From assembly GCA_041485125.1 (NCBI GenBank), contig JBGPIT010000077.1, forward strand, positions 1 to 15,602: a DNA stretch of 15,602 nt, given 5' to 3'. The position numbers and the translations under genes were made by a program. The notes under the pieces were generated by a model. It saw nothing but the letters and a program-made list of their open reading frames with translations. It did not search any database and was not told the DNA's origin. Origin of the DNA: JBGPIT01 sp041485125 (GTDB taxonomy: Bacteria; Desulfobacterota; Binatia; UTPRO1). Numbering within the stretch: the first letter of the stretch is position 1; each line of letters opens with the position of its first letter. This document shows, one piece after another, positions 6,797 to 15,511 of the stretch.

Positions 6797-8278
6797 TTGG
6801 AAGAGCAGGATCAAGTCGTCGCCCGCCGCGCCAAGCTCGCTCGGCTGAAGGAGCTCGGCTGCGCCGCGTTCCCCAACGATTTCCGGCCGCGCGACAGCGC
6901 GGCCGAGCTCGTCGCGCGGCACGGCGCGACGTCCGGCGAAGAGCTCGACGCGACGCCCGTCCCGGTCGCCGTCGCCGGCCGCTTGATGGCGATCCGCGAC
7001 TTCGGCAAGGCGTCCTTCGCGCAGATGCAGGACCAGAGTGGCCGCATCCAGGTCTACGTCAAGCGCGACGACGTCGGCGAGCGCGACTTCGAGATCTTCC
7101 GCCAGCTCGATCTCGGCGACATCGCCGGCTTCGAAGGCCGGCTCTTCCGCACCAAGACCAACGAGCTCACGGTGCTGGCGTCGTCGGTGCGGTATCTGAC
7201 GAAGGCGCTGCGGCCGCCGCCCGAGAAGTGGCACGGCCTGCAGGACGTCGAGCTCCGCTACCGGCAACGCTACCTCGATCTGCTCGCCAACCCCGACGTC
7301 CAACGCGTCTTTCGCGCCCGTGCCGAGATCGTCGCCGGCGTGCGCGCGTTCTTCATCGCGCGCAGCTTTCTCGAGGTCGAGACGCCGATGATGCAGGCGA
7401 TCGCCGGCGGCGCGCTGGCGCGGCCCTTCGTCACGCACCACAACGCCCTCGACCTCGATCTCTACCTTCGCATCGCACCCGAGCTCTACTTGAAGCGCCT
7501 GGTCGTCGGCGGCTTCGACCGGGTGTTCGAGATCAACCGCAACTTCCGCAACGAGGGCATCTCGACCGAGCACAACCCCGAGTTCACCATGCTCGAGTTC
7601 TACCAGGCGTACGCGACCTACGAGGATCTGATGGTCCTCACCGAGGAGCTCTTCGGCGAGCTCGCGCGGCGGGTCGGCGGCGCGCTGAAGCTGCCGTACG
7701 GCGAGCACGAGATCGACTACACGCCGCCCTGGCCGCGCCTGGCGATGAAGGACGCGGTCGCGCGCTACGCCGGCGTCCCGCGCGCCGACGTCGACGATCC
7801 GCAGCGCCTGCGCGCGATCGCCGAGCAACGGAAGATCCCGGTCGCGCCGAGCGCCGGCTACGGCAAGCTCCTCACCGAGGTCTTCGAGAAGACGGCAGAG
7901 GCCGCGCTCATCCAGCCGACCTTCATCGTCGACTTCCCGACCGAGGTGTCGCCGCTCGCGCGCCAGAGCGATCGCGATCCGGCCTTCGTCGATCGCTTCG
8001 AGCTCTACGTCGCCGGGCGCGAGCTCGCGAACGGCTTCTCCGAGCTCAACGATCCCGACGAGCAGCGCGCTCGCTTCGAGGCCCAGCTGCGCGAGCGCGC
8101 CCGCGGCGACGACGAGGCGCACGCGATGGACGAGGACTACATCCGCGCGCTCGAGCACGGCCTGCCGCCGACGGCGGGCGAGGGCCTCGGCATCGACCGC
8201 CTCGTCATGCTGCTCACCAACTCGCTCTCGATCCGCGACGTCATCCTCTTCCCGCAGCTCCGCCCCGAGCGCCGGTGA
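6797..8278 (+). CDS. lysS: Lysyl-tRNA synthetase, class II
   Basis: Charges tRNA-Lys with lysine in the cytoplasm. With a TTG start at 6797 the protein has 493 residues, normal for bacterial class II LysRS. An N-terminal OB-fold anticodon-binding domain (about 55-145; GRLMAIRDFGKASF, GRIQVYVK) leads to the class II catalytic core. Motif 1 covers RSFLEVETPMM and the following GGALARPFVTHHNALD. Next come LYLRIAPELYLKRLVVGGF, motif 2 (VFEINRNFRNEGI, HNPEFTMLEFYQAY) and motif 3 (GEGLGIDRLVMLLTN) near the C-terminus. No in-frame ATG exists at the N-terminus. TTG 6797 places the first residue where Met stands in related LysRS (M, about 8 residues, RRAKL). TTG 6788 is an alternative that adds three residues. 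Neither has a clear ribosome binding site. A TTGACT box at 6761-6766 could be a -35 element, but no good -10 follows. The gene heads the envelope gene run. Confidence 0.95.
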   Translation: MEEQDQVVARRAKLARLKELGCAAFPNDFRPRDSAAELVARHGATSGEELDATPVPVAVAGRLMAIRDFGKASFAQMQDQSGRIQVYVKRDDVGERDFEIFRQLDLGDIAGFEGRLFRTKTNELTVLASSVRYLTKALRPPPEKWHGLQDVELRYRQRYLDLLANPDVQRVFRARAEIVAGVRAFFIARSFLEVETPMMQAIAGGALARPFVTHHNALDLDLYLRIAPELYLKRLVVGGFDRVFEINRNFRNEGISTEHNPEFTMLEFYQAYATYEDLMVLTEELFGELARRVGGALKLPYGEHEIDYTPPWPRLAMKDAVARYAGVPRADVDDPQRLRAIAEQRKIPVAPSAGYGKLLTEVFEKTAEAALIQPTFIVDFPTEVSPLARQSDRDPAFVDRFELYVAGRELANGFSELNDPDEQRARFEAQLRERARGDDEAHAMDEDYIRALEHGLPPTAGEGLGIDRLVMLLTNSLSIRDVILFPQLRPERR

Positions 8279-8314
8279 GCGCGCGCGGGCCCTCGCGATC
8301 AGCTAGGATTCAGC

Positions 8315-9700
8315 ATGCGCTATGAATTGATGATCGGCCTCCGTTACTTGCGCGCCAAGCGCAAGGAAGGCTTCATCTCCTTGATCACGGTGATCTCGGT
8401 GGTCGGCGTGATGATCGGCGTGATGACGCTCAACATCGTGCTCGCGGTGATGACGGGCTTCGAGGAGGACTTGCGCGACCGCATCCTCGGCTTCAATCCG
8501 CACGTCGTGGTCACCTCGTACGCGGGCACGATCAAGAACGGCGACGCGGTCGTCGAGAGGATCCGTGCCATGCCGGGCGTCGCCGCGGCTGCCCCGCTCG
8601 TCTACAGCCAGGTGATGCTCAGCACCGGCCACAACGTCTCCGGCGTGGTGGTGCGCGGCGTGCCGCCGGAAGAGGACGACGCCGTCGTCGATCTCCGCAA
8701 CCACCTCAAGTCGGGATCGCTCGCCGGACTCGGCGCGCCCTTCGAGGTGCCGGTCGACGAGGACACCGACGCGCGCGCCGATGGCGCGCCCGCCGATGCG
8801 GCGGGCGGCGGCGAGGCGCGCGACGAGGCGCGTGCGCCCGACCAGGCCGGCCGCGCCAAGCACCGCGCCCCGCCGCGCGACGACGCCGTCGAGCCGCGCA
8901 AGGTGTCGCTCTCGGGCGTCATCATCGGCCAGGAGCTGGCGCGCCAGCTCGGCGTCGAGCTCGGCGACCCGGTGAGCGTGATCTCGCCGCTCGGGACGCC
9001 GTCGCCGGTCGGCATGATCCCGAAGGTGAAGCGCTTCGTCGTCGCCGGGACCTTCGACTCGGGGATGTTCGATTACGACTCGTCCCTCATCTACATGAGC
9101 CTGCCCGACGCGCAGCGCTTCTTCTCGCTCGGCGACAGCGTCACCGGCGTCGAGATCCGCGTCACCGACATCTACCAGTCGACCGAGGTCGCCCGCCGCA
9201 TCGAGCGCGAGCTCGGCGCGCCCTACCACGCCCGCGACTGGATGGAGGTGAACCGCAACCTCTTCCTCGCCTTCAAGCTCGAGAAGGTCGTCTACTTCAT
9301 CGTGCTGTCGCTGATCGTCCTGGTCGCGGCGTTCAACATCGTCGCGACGCTCATCATGGTGGTGATGGAGAAGCGGAAAGACATCGCCATTCTAAAATCG
9401 ATGGGAGCGACCAGCGGCAGCGTGGCGCGGATCTTCCTTTTCAAGGGCATGATCATCGCGGTCGTGGGCACCGGGCTCGGCGTCCTGGGCGGCTGGCTCG
9501 GCTGCCTGGTCCTCGCGCGCTACCAATTCATCGAGCTGCCGAAAGACGTCTTCTACGTATCGACCGTACCCGTCCGGATGTACCCCGAGAATTTCGTCGC
9601 GGTCGCGCTCGCGTCGGTGGTGATCTGTCTCTTGGCCACGATTTACCCGGCGCGGCAGGCCGCAGGTCTGGCGCCGGTGGAAGTGATCCGCTACGAATAG
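8315..9700 (+). CDS. lolC: Lipoprotein-releasing ABC transporter permease, LolC/LolE family
   Basis: Inner-membrane permease that, with LolD, extracts mature lipoproteins and passes them to a periplasmic carrier. The 461-residue product has the four-helix LolC/E layout. TM1 is about 20-46, followed by a large periplasmic domain, TM2 about 326-351, TM3 about 372-402 and TM4 about 426-445. Family signatures are GLRYLRAKRKEGFISLI, the coupling segment MEKRKDIAILKSMGA between TM2 and TM3, and the terminal APVEVIRYE. The segment LGTPSPVGMIPK (226-237) lines up with the LolC Hook that docks the chaperone LolA. An Ala/Asp/Arg-rich insertion at about 149-195 makes it longer than the usual roughly 400-415 residues. 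AGGA at 8305-8308 serves the ATG. It lies 36 bp after lysS and 8 bp before lolD. Only one permease gene is present, so a homodimeric or LolF-like transporter is possible; the symbol covers the family. Confidence 0.92.
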   Translation: MRYELMIGLRYLRAKRKEGFISLITVISVVGVMIGVMTLNIVLAVMTGFEEDLRDRILGFNPHVVVTSYAGTIKNGDAVVERIRAMPGVAAAAPLVYSQVMLSTGHNVSGVVVRGVPPEEDDAVVDLRNHLKSGSLAGLGAPFEVPVDEDTDARADGAPADAAGGGEARDEARAPDQAGRAKHRAPPRDDAVEPRKVSLSGVIIGQELARQLGVELGDPVSVISPLGTPSPVGMIPKVKRFVVAGTFDSGMFDYDSSLIYMSLPDAQRFFSLGDSVTGVEIRVTDIYQSTEVARRIERELGAPYHARDWMEVNRNLFLAFKLEKVVYFIVLSLIVLVAAFNIVATLIMVVMEKRKDIAILKSMGATSGSVARIFLFKGMIIAVVGTGLGVLGGWLGCLVLARYQFIELPKDVFYVSTVPVRMYPENFVAVALASVVICLLATIYPARQAAGLAPVEVIRYE

Positions 9701-9708
9701 GCGCCGAA

Positions 9709-10395
<687 letters not shown>

Positions 10396-10407
10396 TCCGC
10401 GTCGCGG

Positions 10408-10413
10408 GGGAGG
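10408..10413 (+). promoter_or_regulatory. Ribosome binding site that decides the bamA start
   Basis: GGGAGG lies 5 bases before the ATG at 10419. The alternative ATG at 10392 overlaps the lolD stop but has no comparable site and would place nine extra residues before the signal peptide. Confidence 0.65.
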
Positions 10414-10418
10414 TGGGG

Positions 10419-12764
10419 ATGCGGTCGGCGTGGCTCCTGTTCGTCGCGGTCGCGCTGCTGGTCACGGCGGCGCACGTGTCCGCGCAAGGGACACCCGGCA
10501 AGCGGGTGCAAGGAATCGCTCGCGTCGTGATCGACGGCAACACCAAGGTCGACGAGGAGGCGATCCGCATCCACATCCAGAGCCGCCCGGGCCAGCCGCT
10601 CGACCCCGCCACCGTCGACAGCGACGTGCGCGCGATCTACGCGATGGGCTTCTTCAACAACGTCGAGGTCGAGCGCCGCGAGGAGCCCGACGGCACCGTC
10701 CTCCTCTTCCACGTCAGCGAGCAGCCGATGATCTTGTCGGTCACGATCGAGGGCAACAAGAAGATCAAGACCGAGGATCTCGAGGCGGCGCTGAAGGTAC
10801 GTCCGCGTACCGTCCTCGACTCCGAGAAGCTCCGTCGCGGCGTCGCCGACGCGAAGAAGCTCTACGAGGAGAAGGGCTACCTCGACGCGACGATCACGCC
10901 GCGCATCGTGCCGTCCGACCCGGCGGGCGAGGTGTCGGTCACCTACGTCGTCGACGAGGGCAAGATCGTCCGCATCCAGCACATCGAGATCGAGGGCAAC
11001 AAGGCCTTCAGCGACCGCAAGCTGAAGGGCGTGATGACGACCAAGGAGGAGTGGATCCTCTCGCGCTTCACCGGCGCCGGCGTCCTCAACGCCGAGGCCC
11101 TGAAAACCGACGCCGAGCGCGTCACCGCCTACTACTACGACAGCGGCTACATCACCGTGCGCGTCGACGAGCCGGTCGTCGAGCGCAAGGAGGACGGACT
11201 CTACGTCACGATCAAGGTCGAGGAGGGCGATCCGTACAGCGTCGGCAAGATCGACTTCGCCGGCGACGTCCGCTCCGACCTCGATCTGAGCAAGGACCTG
11301 GATCTGAAGTCCGGCGAGACCTTCCGTTCGAGCGAGCTCCGCCAGGACATCCTGAAGCTCACCGACAAGTACGGCGACGTCGGCTACGCCTTCGTCAACA
11401 TCGAGCCCGAGACCGAGATCGACACGACCAAGAAGATCGTCGACATCACCTACAAGATCGACAAGGGTCCCGAGGTGATGATCGACAAGATCGCGATCAC
11501 CGGCAACACCAAGACGCGCGACAAGGTGGTGCGCCGCGAGCTCAAGGTCGAGGAGCAGGAGCGCTTCTCCGGCACCAAGCTGAAGAAGAGCCGCGACGCC
11601 TTGAACCGCCTCGGCTACTTCTCCGAGGTGAACCTCACCACCCAGCGCGGGCGGAGCGAGGAGAAGCTCGATCTCCTGGTCGACGTCAAGGAAGGGCAGA
11701 CCGGCGCGCTCACCGCCGGCGCCGGCTTCAGCTCCGCCGACAACCTGCTCTTCAACGCCCGCATCTCCGAGAACAACCTCTTCGGCCGCGGTGAGCGCGT
11801 GGTGCTGAACGCCGACTTCGGCAGCATCCGGCAGAACTTCATCGCGAGCTTCACCGAGCCCTACCTCTTCGACGTCCCGCTCGCGGCGACGGTCGACGCG
11901 TTCCGCTGGCGCCTCCAGTTCGACGACTTCACGCGCGGCGGCACCGGCGTCGGCGTGCGCGCGACGTACCCCCTCACCGACCTCGGCTACGAGCGCCTCG
12001 GGGGGTTCTCGCTCGAGGAGGTCCGGGTCGGCGCCGAGTACCGGCTCGAGGACGCCGAGATCACCGACATCAACCGGCGCTCGCCGCCGAGCGTGGTGCG
12101 TGAGGAAGGCAAGAGCCTCACCAGCAGCATCCGGCCGATCATCTCGCGCAACACCCTCAACAGCCTGTTCGACCCGACGCGCGGCTCCACCGAAGAGCTC
12201 TCGGTCGAGTACGCCGGTCTCGGCGGCCAGAGCGACTTCTTCAAGGTCGACGCGCGGGCGCGCTTCTACTGGCCGGTCTACAAGTCGAGCCTGCTCGGAA
12301 CCTTCGTCTACTCGATCGGCGGCGCGGTCGGCTACGGACGGGGCGATCGCGGCAACGGCGGCAACGAGCTGCCGCTCTTCGAGCGCTACTTCCCGGGCGG
12401 CATCAACTCGATCCGCGGCTTCCGCACCCGCACCCTCGGCCCCCGCGAGCCGATCCGCGACGCGCAGGGCCGCACGAACGACACCGATCCGATCGGCGGC
12501 AGCAACCAGCTCATCATCAACAACGAGCTGATCTTCCCGATCGTCGAGCAGCTCGGGCTGAAGGGCGTCGTCTTCTTCGATACCGGTAATGCCTGGTCGA
12601 ACGACTCGGCCTTCGACCTCGGCGACTTGCGCTACGCCGTCGGCGGTGGCATCCGCTGGCTCTCGCCGCTCGGCCCGATCCGGGTCGAGATCGGCTTTCC
12701 ACTCGACCGTCAGCGCAACGAGAAGAGCAGCGTCGTCCTCTTCTCGTTCGGCGCTCCGCTGTAG
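10419..12764 (+). CDS. bamA: Outer-membrane protein assembly factor BamA
   Basis: Omp85-family core of the BAM complex, which folds beta-barrel proteins into the outer membrane. With the start at 10419 the protein has 781 residues and begins with a clean signal peptide (MRSAWLLFVAVALLVTAAHV, cleaved near SAQ); ATG 10392 would add nine residues. Five POTRA domains follow at about 25-100, 101-182, 183-271, 272-352 and 353-427. Repeated signatures include VVIDGNTKVDEE, VTIEGNKKIKTEDL, IEIEGNKAFSDRKL and IAITGNTKTRDKVVRREL. The barrel fills 428-781 and carries the essential loop 6 IRGF motif (665-668) in SIRGFRTRTLGPRE. The C-terminus ends LFSFGAPL, lacking the usual final aromatic residue. It sits between lolD and skp; Skp chaperones BamA substrates across the periplasm, so this pairing is functional as well as conserved. 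Confidence 0.95.
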   Translation: MRSAWLLFVAVALLVTAAHVSAQGTPGKRVQGIARVVIDGNTKVDEEAIRIHIQSRPGQPLDPATVDSDVRAIYAMGFFNNVEVERREEPDGTVLLFHVSEQPMILSVTIEGNKKIKTEDLEAALKVRPRTVLDSEKLRRGVADAKKLYEEKGYLDATITPRIVPSDPAGEVSVTYVVDEGKIVRIQHIEIEGNKAFSDRKLKGVMTTKEEWILSRFTGAGVLNAEALKTDAERVTAYYYDSGYITVRVDEPVVERKEDGLYVTIKVEEGDPYSVGKIDFAGDVRSDLDLSKDLDLKSGETFRSSELRQDILKLTDKYGDVGYAFVNIEPETEIDTTKKIVDITYKIDKGPEVMIDKIAITGNTKTRDKVVRRELKVEEQERFSGTKLKKSRDALNRLGYFSEVNLTTQRGRSEEKLDLLVDVKEGQTGALTAGAGFSSADNLLFNARISENNLFGRGERVVLNADFGSIRQNFIASFTEPYLFDVPLAATVDAFRWRLQFDDFTRGGTGVGVRATYPLTDLGYERLGGFSLEEVRVGAEYRLEDAEITDINRRSPPSVVREEGKSLTSSIRPIISRNTLNSLFDPTRGSTEELSVEYAGLGGQSDFFKVDARARFYWPVYKSSLLGTFVYSIGGAVGYGRGDRGNGGNELPLFERYFPGGINSIRGFRTRTLGPREPIRDAQGRTNDTDPIGGSNQLIINNELIFPIVEQLGLKGVVFFDTGNAWSNDSAFDLGDLRYAVGGGIRWLSPLGPIRVEIGFPLDRQRNEKSSVVLFSFGAPL

Positions 12765-12772
12765 AAGAATTG

Positions 12773-12780
12773 AAGGAGGA
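12773..12780 (+). promoter_or_regulatory. Near-perfect ribosome binding site of skp
   Basis: AAGGAGGA ends 6 bases before the ATG at 12787. It is the strongest Shine-Dalgarno match in the window and fixes the start. It implies a high translation rate, as expected for an abundant periplasmic chaperone. Confidence 0.75.
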
Positions 12781-12786
12781 GTGTTC

Positions 12787-13302
12787 ATGAGAAGGTTGAC
12801 CCTGTTCCTCGCCGCCGCCGTGATGCTGGTGGCACCCGCGCTTGCGGCCGCGGCGGAGCTCAAAGTCGGTCTCGTCGACGTGCAGCGCGCGCTCAACGAA
12901 TCGAACGCCGGGAAGAAAGCGAAGGACCAGTTCAAGGTCGAGTTCGACCGCATGCAGAACTCGCTCAAGGGCGAGAAAGACCGCCTCGATCGCCTGAAAG
13001 ACGACCTCGAGAAGAAGAGCACGGTGTTGAAGGAATCGGAGCGCAAGAACATGGCGGACGACTTCGAGGCCAAGCGGCGCGATCTCCGCCGCAAGCTCGA
13101 GGACTCCGACGCCGAGCTGCGCAAGAAGGACTCCGAGCTCACCGGCGACATCCTGAAGCAGCTCGCCGAGGTGATCCAGCAGATCGGCGAGCGCGAGGGG
13201 TACACGGTGATCCTGGAGAGCTCGAGCAGCCCGGTGCTCTACGGCTCGAAGTCGATCGATCTCACCGACGAGGTCATCAAAACCTACGACGCGAAGCACT
13301 AG
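12787..13302 (+). CDS. skp: Periplasmic chaperone Skp/OmpH family
   Basis: Skp-family trimeric chaperone that holds unfolded outer-membrane proteins in the periplasm for delivery to BAM. The 171-residue precursor has a signal peptide (1-22, ending ALAAAA). The mature N-terminus ELKVGLVDVQRALNES is the typical family opening (IgyVDvqrvl.es). A long charged coiled coil follows (about 45-140), rich in Lys, Asp, Glu and Arg, forming the tentacle arms. The C-terminal part returns to the body with YTVILESSSSPVLYGSKSIDLTDEVIKTYD, matching the family end pattern of a strand followed by DiTdevi. It lies 22 bp after bamA and 10 bp before the fabZ-lpxA fusion gene. In related clusters lpxD often follows skp, but it is absent here. 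Confidence 0.93.
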   Translation: MRRLTLFLAAAVMLVAPALAAAAELKVGLVDVQRALNESNAGKKAKDQFKVEFDRMQNSLKGEKDRLDRLKDDLEKKSTVLKESERKNMADDFEAKRRDLRRKLEDSDAELRKKDSELTGDILKQLAEVIQQIGEREGYTVILESSSSPVLYGSKSIDLTDEVIKTYDAKH

Positions 13303-13312
13303 CCCGGAGTCG

Positions 13313-14620
13313 ATGCCCGAGCCGGATCCACTCGCCGCCCCGCCGCCGGCCGACCAGCGCGTCGTCGATGCGGAGGCGATCGCGCGCATCCTGCCGCATC
13401 GCTATCCGCTCCTCCTCGTCGACCGCGTGGTCGCGCTCGAGGACGGCGTCCGCATCGTCGCGATCAAGAACGTCACCATCGACGAGCCGTTCTTCGCCGG
13501 GCATTTCCCCGGCCGGCCCGTCATGCCCGGCGTCCTCATCTGCGAGGCGCTCGCGCAGGCGGGCGCGATCCTGGCGTACCGCTCGCGGAACGGCGTCGCG
13601 CCCGGCCGCGTTCTCCTCCTCACCGGCGTCGAGCGCGGCCGCTTCCGCCGTCCCGTCGTGCCCGGCGATCAGCTCGAGCTCGAGGTGCAGTCGCTGCAAC
13701 GCCACCCGCCGCTCTGGCGCATGCGCGGCAAGGCGCGCGTCAACGGTGCCGTCGTCGCCGAGGCCGACTTCACGGCCAGCGAGGCGCCGGCCGACGAGCA
13801 TGCGCCCGACATCCACCCGACCGCGATCGTCGCCGCCGGCGCCGAGCTCGCGCCCGGCGTCCGCATCGGGCCGTACGCGGTGATTGGGCAGCACGTCAGG
13901 ATCGGGACCGGCACGACGGTCGGCTCGCACGCGGTGATCGAGGGCCGCACCACGATTGGACGGGAGAACCGCATCTTCCAGTTCGCCAGCGTCGGCGCCG
14001 AGCCGCAGGACTTGAAGTATCACGGCGAGGAGAGCCGGCTCGAGATCGGCGATCGCAACATCATCCGCGAGTTCGCGACCCTCAACCCCGGCACCCAGGG
14101 CGGCGGCATGCTCACCTCGGTCGGCGATCAGAATCTTCTCATGGTCTACTCGCACGTCGCGCACGACTCGCACATCGGCAACCACTGCGTGCTCGCCAAC
14201 AGCGCGACGCTCGCCGGCCACGTGACGCTCGAGGATTACGTCATCGTCGGCGGCCTGGTCGCGATCCACCAGTTCGTGCGCGTCGGCGAATCGGCGCTGC
14301 TCGGCGGCGGCTCGATGGTGATCCACGACGTGCCACCGTTCTGCACCGCCTCGGGCGACCGCGCGACCTTGCGCGGCCTGAACGCGGTCGGCCTCAAGCG
14401 CCGCGGCTTCGGGCCCGAGCGCGTGCGCGCGATCAAGCGCGCCTACCGGATGCTCTTTCTCTCCGACCAACCGTTCGCCCAGGCGCAAGCGGTCGCGGCA
14501 GCCGAGCTCGGCAACGAGCCGGACGCCGCACGCATGCTCGCCTTCATCGCCGCGTCGACCCGCGGCGTCGCGCCGGCGGCGCGCCGCGACGGGTCGGAGG
14601 ACGAGTCGTCGGCGGAGTGA
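13313..14620 (+). CDS. fabZ-lpxA: Fused 3-hydroxyacyl-ACP dehydratase FabZ and UDP-GlcNAc acyltransferase LpxA
   Basis: One 435-residue protein joining two enzymes that compete for 3-hydroxyacyl-ACP. FabZ dehydrates it for fatty acid elongation; LpxA transfers the hydroxyacyl chain to UDP-GlcNAc in the first lipid A step. The FabZ half (about 19-158) has LPHRYPLLLVDR and GHFPGRPVMPGVLICEALAQ with catalytic His64 and Glu78, the standard 14-residue spacing. The LpxA half starts at IHPTAIV (167) and has hexapeptide repeats. Its His281, His284, His303 and His319 match E. coli LpxA His122, His125, His144 and His160 at a constant offset of 159, so His284 is the catalytic base. The C-terminal helices include GLKRRGF and end near STRG. 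No in-frame ATG, GTG, TTG or CTG occurs between codons 137 and 190, so LpxA has no separate start. GGAG at 13306-13309 precedes the ATG by only 3 bases. Confidence 0.93.
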   Translation: MPEPDPLAAPPPADQRVVDAEAIARILPHRYPLLLVDRVVALEDGVRIVAIKNVTIDEPFFAGHFPGRPVMPGVLICEALAQAGAILAYRSRNGVAPGRVLLLTGVERGRFRRPVVPGDQLELEVQSLQRHPPLWRMRGKARVNGAVVAEADFTASEAPADEHAPDIHPTAIVAAGAELAPGVRIGPYAVIGQHVRIGTGTTVGSHAVIEGRTTIGRENRIFQFASVGAEPQDLKYHGEESRLEIGDRNIIREFATLNPGTQGGGMLTSVGDQNLLMVYSHVAHDSHIGNHCVLANSATLAGHVTLEDYVIVGGLVAIHQFVRVGESALLGGGSMVIHDVPPFCTASGDRATLRGLNAVGLKRRGFGPERVRAIKRAYRMLFLSDQPFAQAQAVAAAELGNEPDAARMLAFIAASTRGVAPAARRDGSEDESSAE

Positions 14621-14674
14621 GGACGCGCGCCGCGCTGGCGCCGGCTGGTCCGATGCGCCATCACTGAGGCAGGC

Positions 14675-15511
14675 ATGGATCGCATCGGCCTCATCGCCGG
14701 GAACGGGCGTTTTCCGCTTCTCTTCGCCGAGACCGCCCGCAGTTACGGCATCGACGTCGTCGCGGTCGCGCACCAGGGCGAGACGCCGCCCGAGATCGCC
14801 GATCTCGTGAACGAGCTCACTTGGGTGCGGGTCGGTGAGCTCGGGAAGATCATCAAGGCCTTCAAGAAGGCCGGGGTCGGCCGCGCGGTGATGGCGGGCG
14901 GGATCAAGAAGCCGAAGCACTTGACCGACTTCCGACCCGACTTTCGCGGCGCCGCGTTCATCGCCAAGACCCGGAGCCTGAAAGACGACGTCCTCTTGCG
15001 CGGCATCGCCGCCGAGCTCGAGCGCGACGGCATCACCATCGTCGAGTCGACGCTCTTCCTCGGCGACCTGGTGCCGTCGGCGGGCACGCTGACGCGCACC
15101 GAGCCGCGGAAGAGCGATTGGGAGGACGTCCGCTTCGGCTTCGCCGTCGCCAAGGACATCGGCCGCTGGGACATCGGGCAGAGCGTCGTCGTGAAGGACG
15201 GTGCCGTGATCGCGGTCGAGGGCATCGAGGGCACCGACGCCGCGATTCGGCGCGGCGGCGCGATCGGGCGCGGCGGCGTGGTGGTGGTGAAGGTGAGCAA
15301 GCCGACGCAGGACCTCCGCTTCGACGTGCCGGCGGTCGGCGCGATGACGATCGCGGTGATGCACGAGGTCGGTGCGACCGTCCTCGCGCTCGAGGCCGGC
15401 CGCACCATCATGCTCGACCGCGGCGCGCTCCTCGCCGCCGCCGACGCGGCCGGCATCGCCGTCGTTGCGCTCACCGCCGCCGACGCCGAGGCGGCGGGCG
15501 CGCGCCGATGA
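14675..15511 (+). CDS. lpxI: UDP-2,3-diacylglucosamine pyrophosphatase LpxI
   Basis: LpxI hydrolyses UDP-2,3-diacylglucosamine to lipid X and UMP, replacing LpxH in many alphaproteobacteria and deltaproteobacterial lineages. The 278-residue protein is of normal length. The N-terminal domain opens with IGLIAGNGRFPLLFAETAR, and VMAGGIKKP (72-80) and LKDDVLLRGIAAELE are typical. The C-terminal catalytic domain shows VVVKDGAVIAVEGIEGTDAA, then KPTQDLRFDVPAVG (209-222), in which Asp217 probably equals the essential Asp225 of the Caulobacter enzyme. It follows fabZ-lpxA by 54 bp, with GAGG at 14665-14668 as a ribosome binding site. Its stop overlaps an ATGA that opens a 9-codon mini-ORF leading to the next gene. 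Confidence 0.94.
   Translation: MDRIGLIAGNGRFPLLFAETARSYGIDVVAVAHQGETPPEIADLVNELTWVRVGELGKIIKAFKKAGVGRAVMAGGIKKPKHLTDFRPDFRGAAFIAKTRSLKDDVLLRGIAAELERDGITIVESTLFLGDLVPSAGTLTRTEPRKSDWEDVRFGFAVAKDIGRWDIGQSVVVKDGAVIAVEGIEGTDAAIRRGGAIGRGGVVVVKVSKPTQDLRFDVPAVGAMTIAVMHEVGATVLALEAGRTIMLDRGALLAAADAAGIAVVALTAADAEAAGARR

Noticed and set aside
13800..13830. An independent lpxA start at the ATG in 13800-13802
   Set aside because: That ATG is out of frame with LpxA; no in-frame start lies near the beginning of the LpxA domain.
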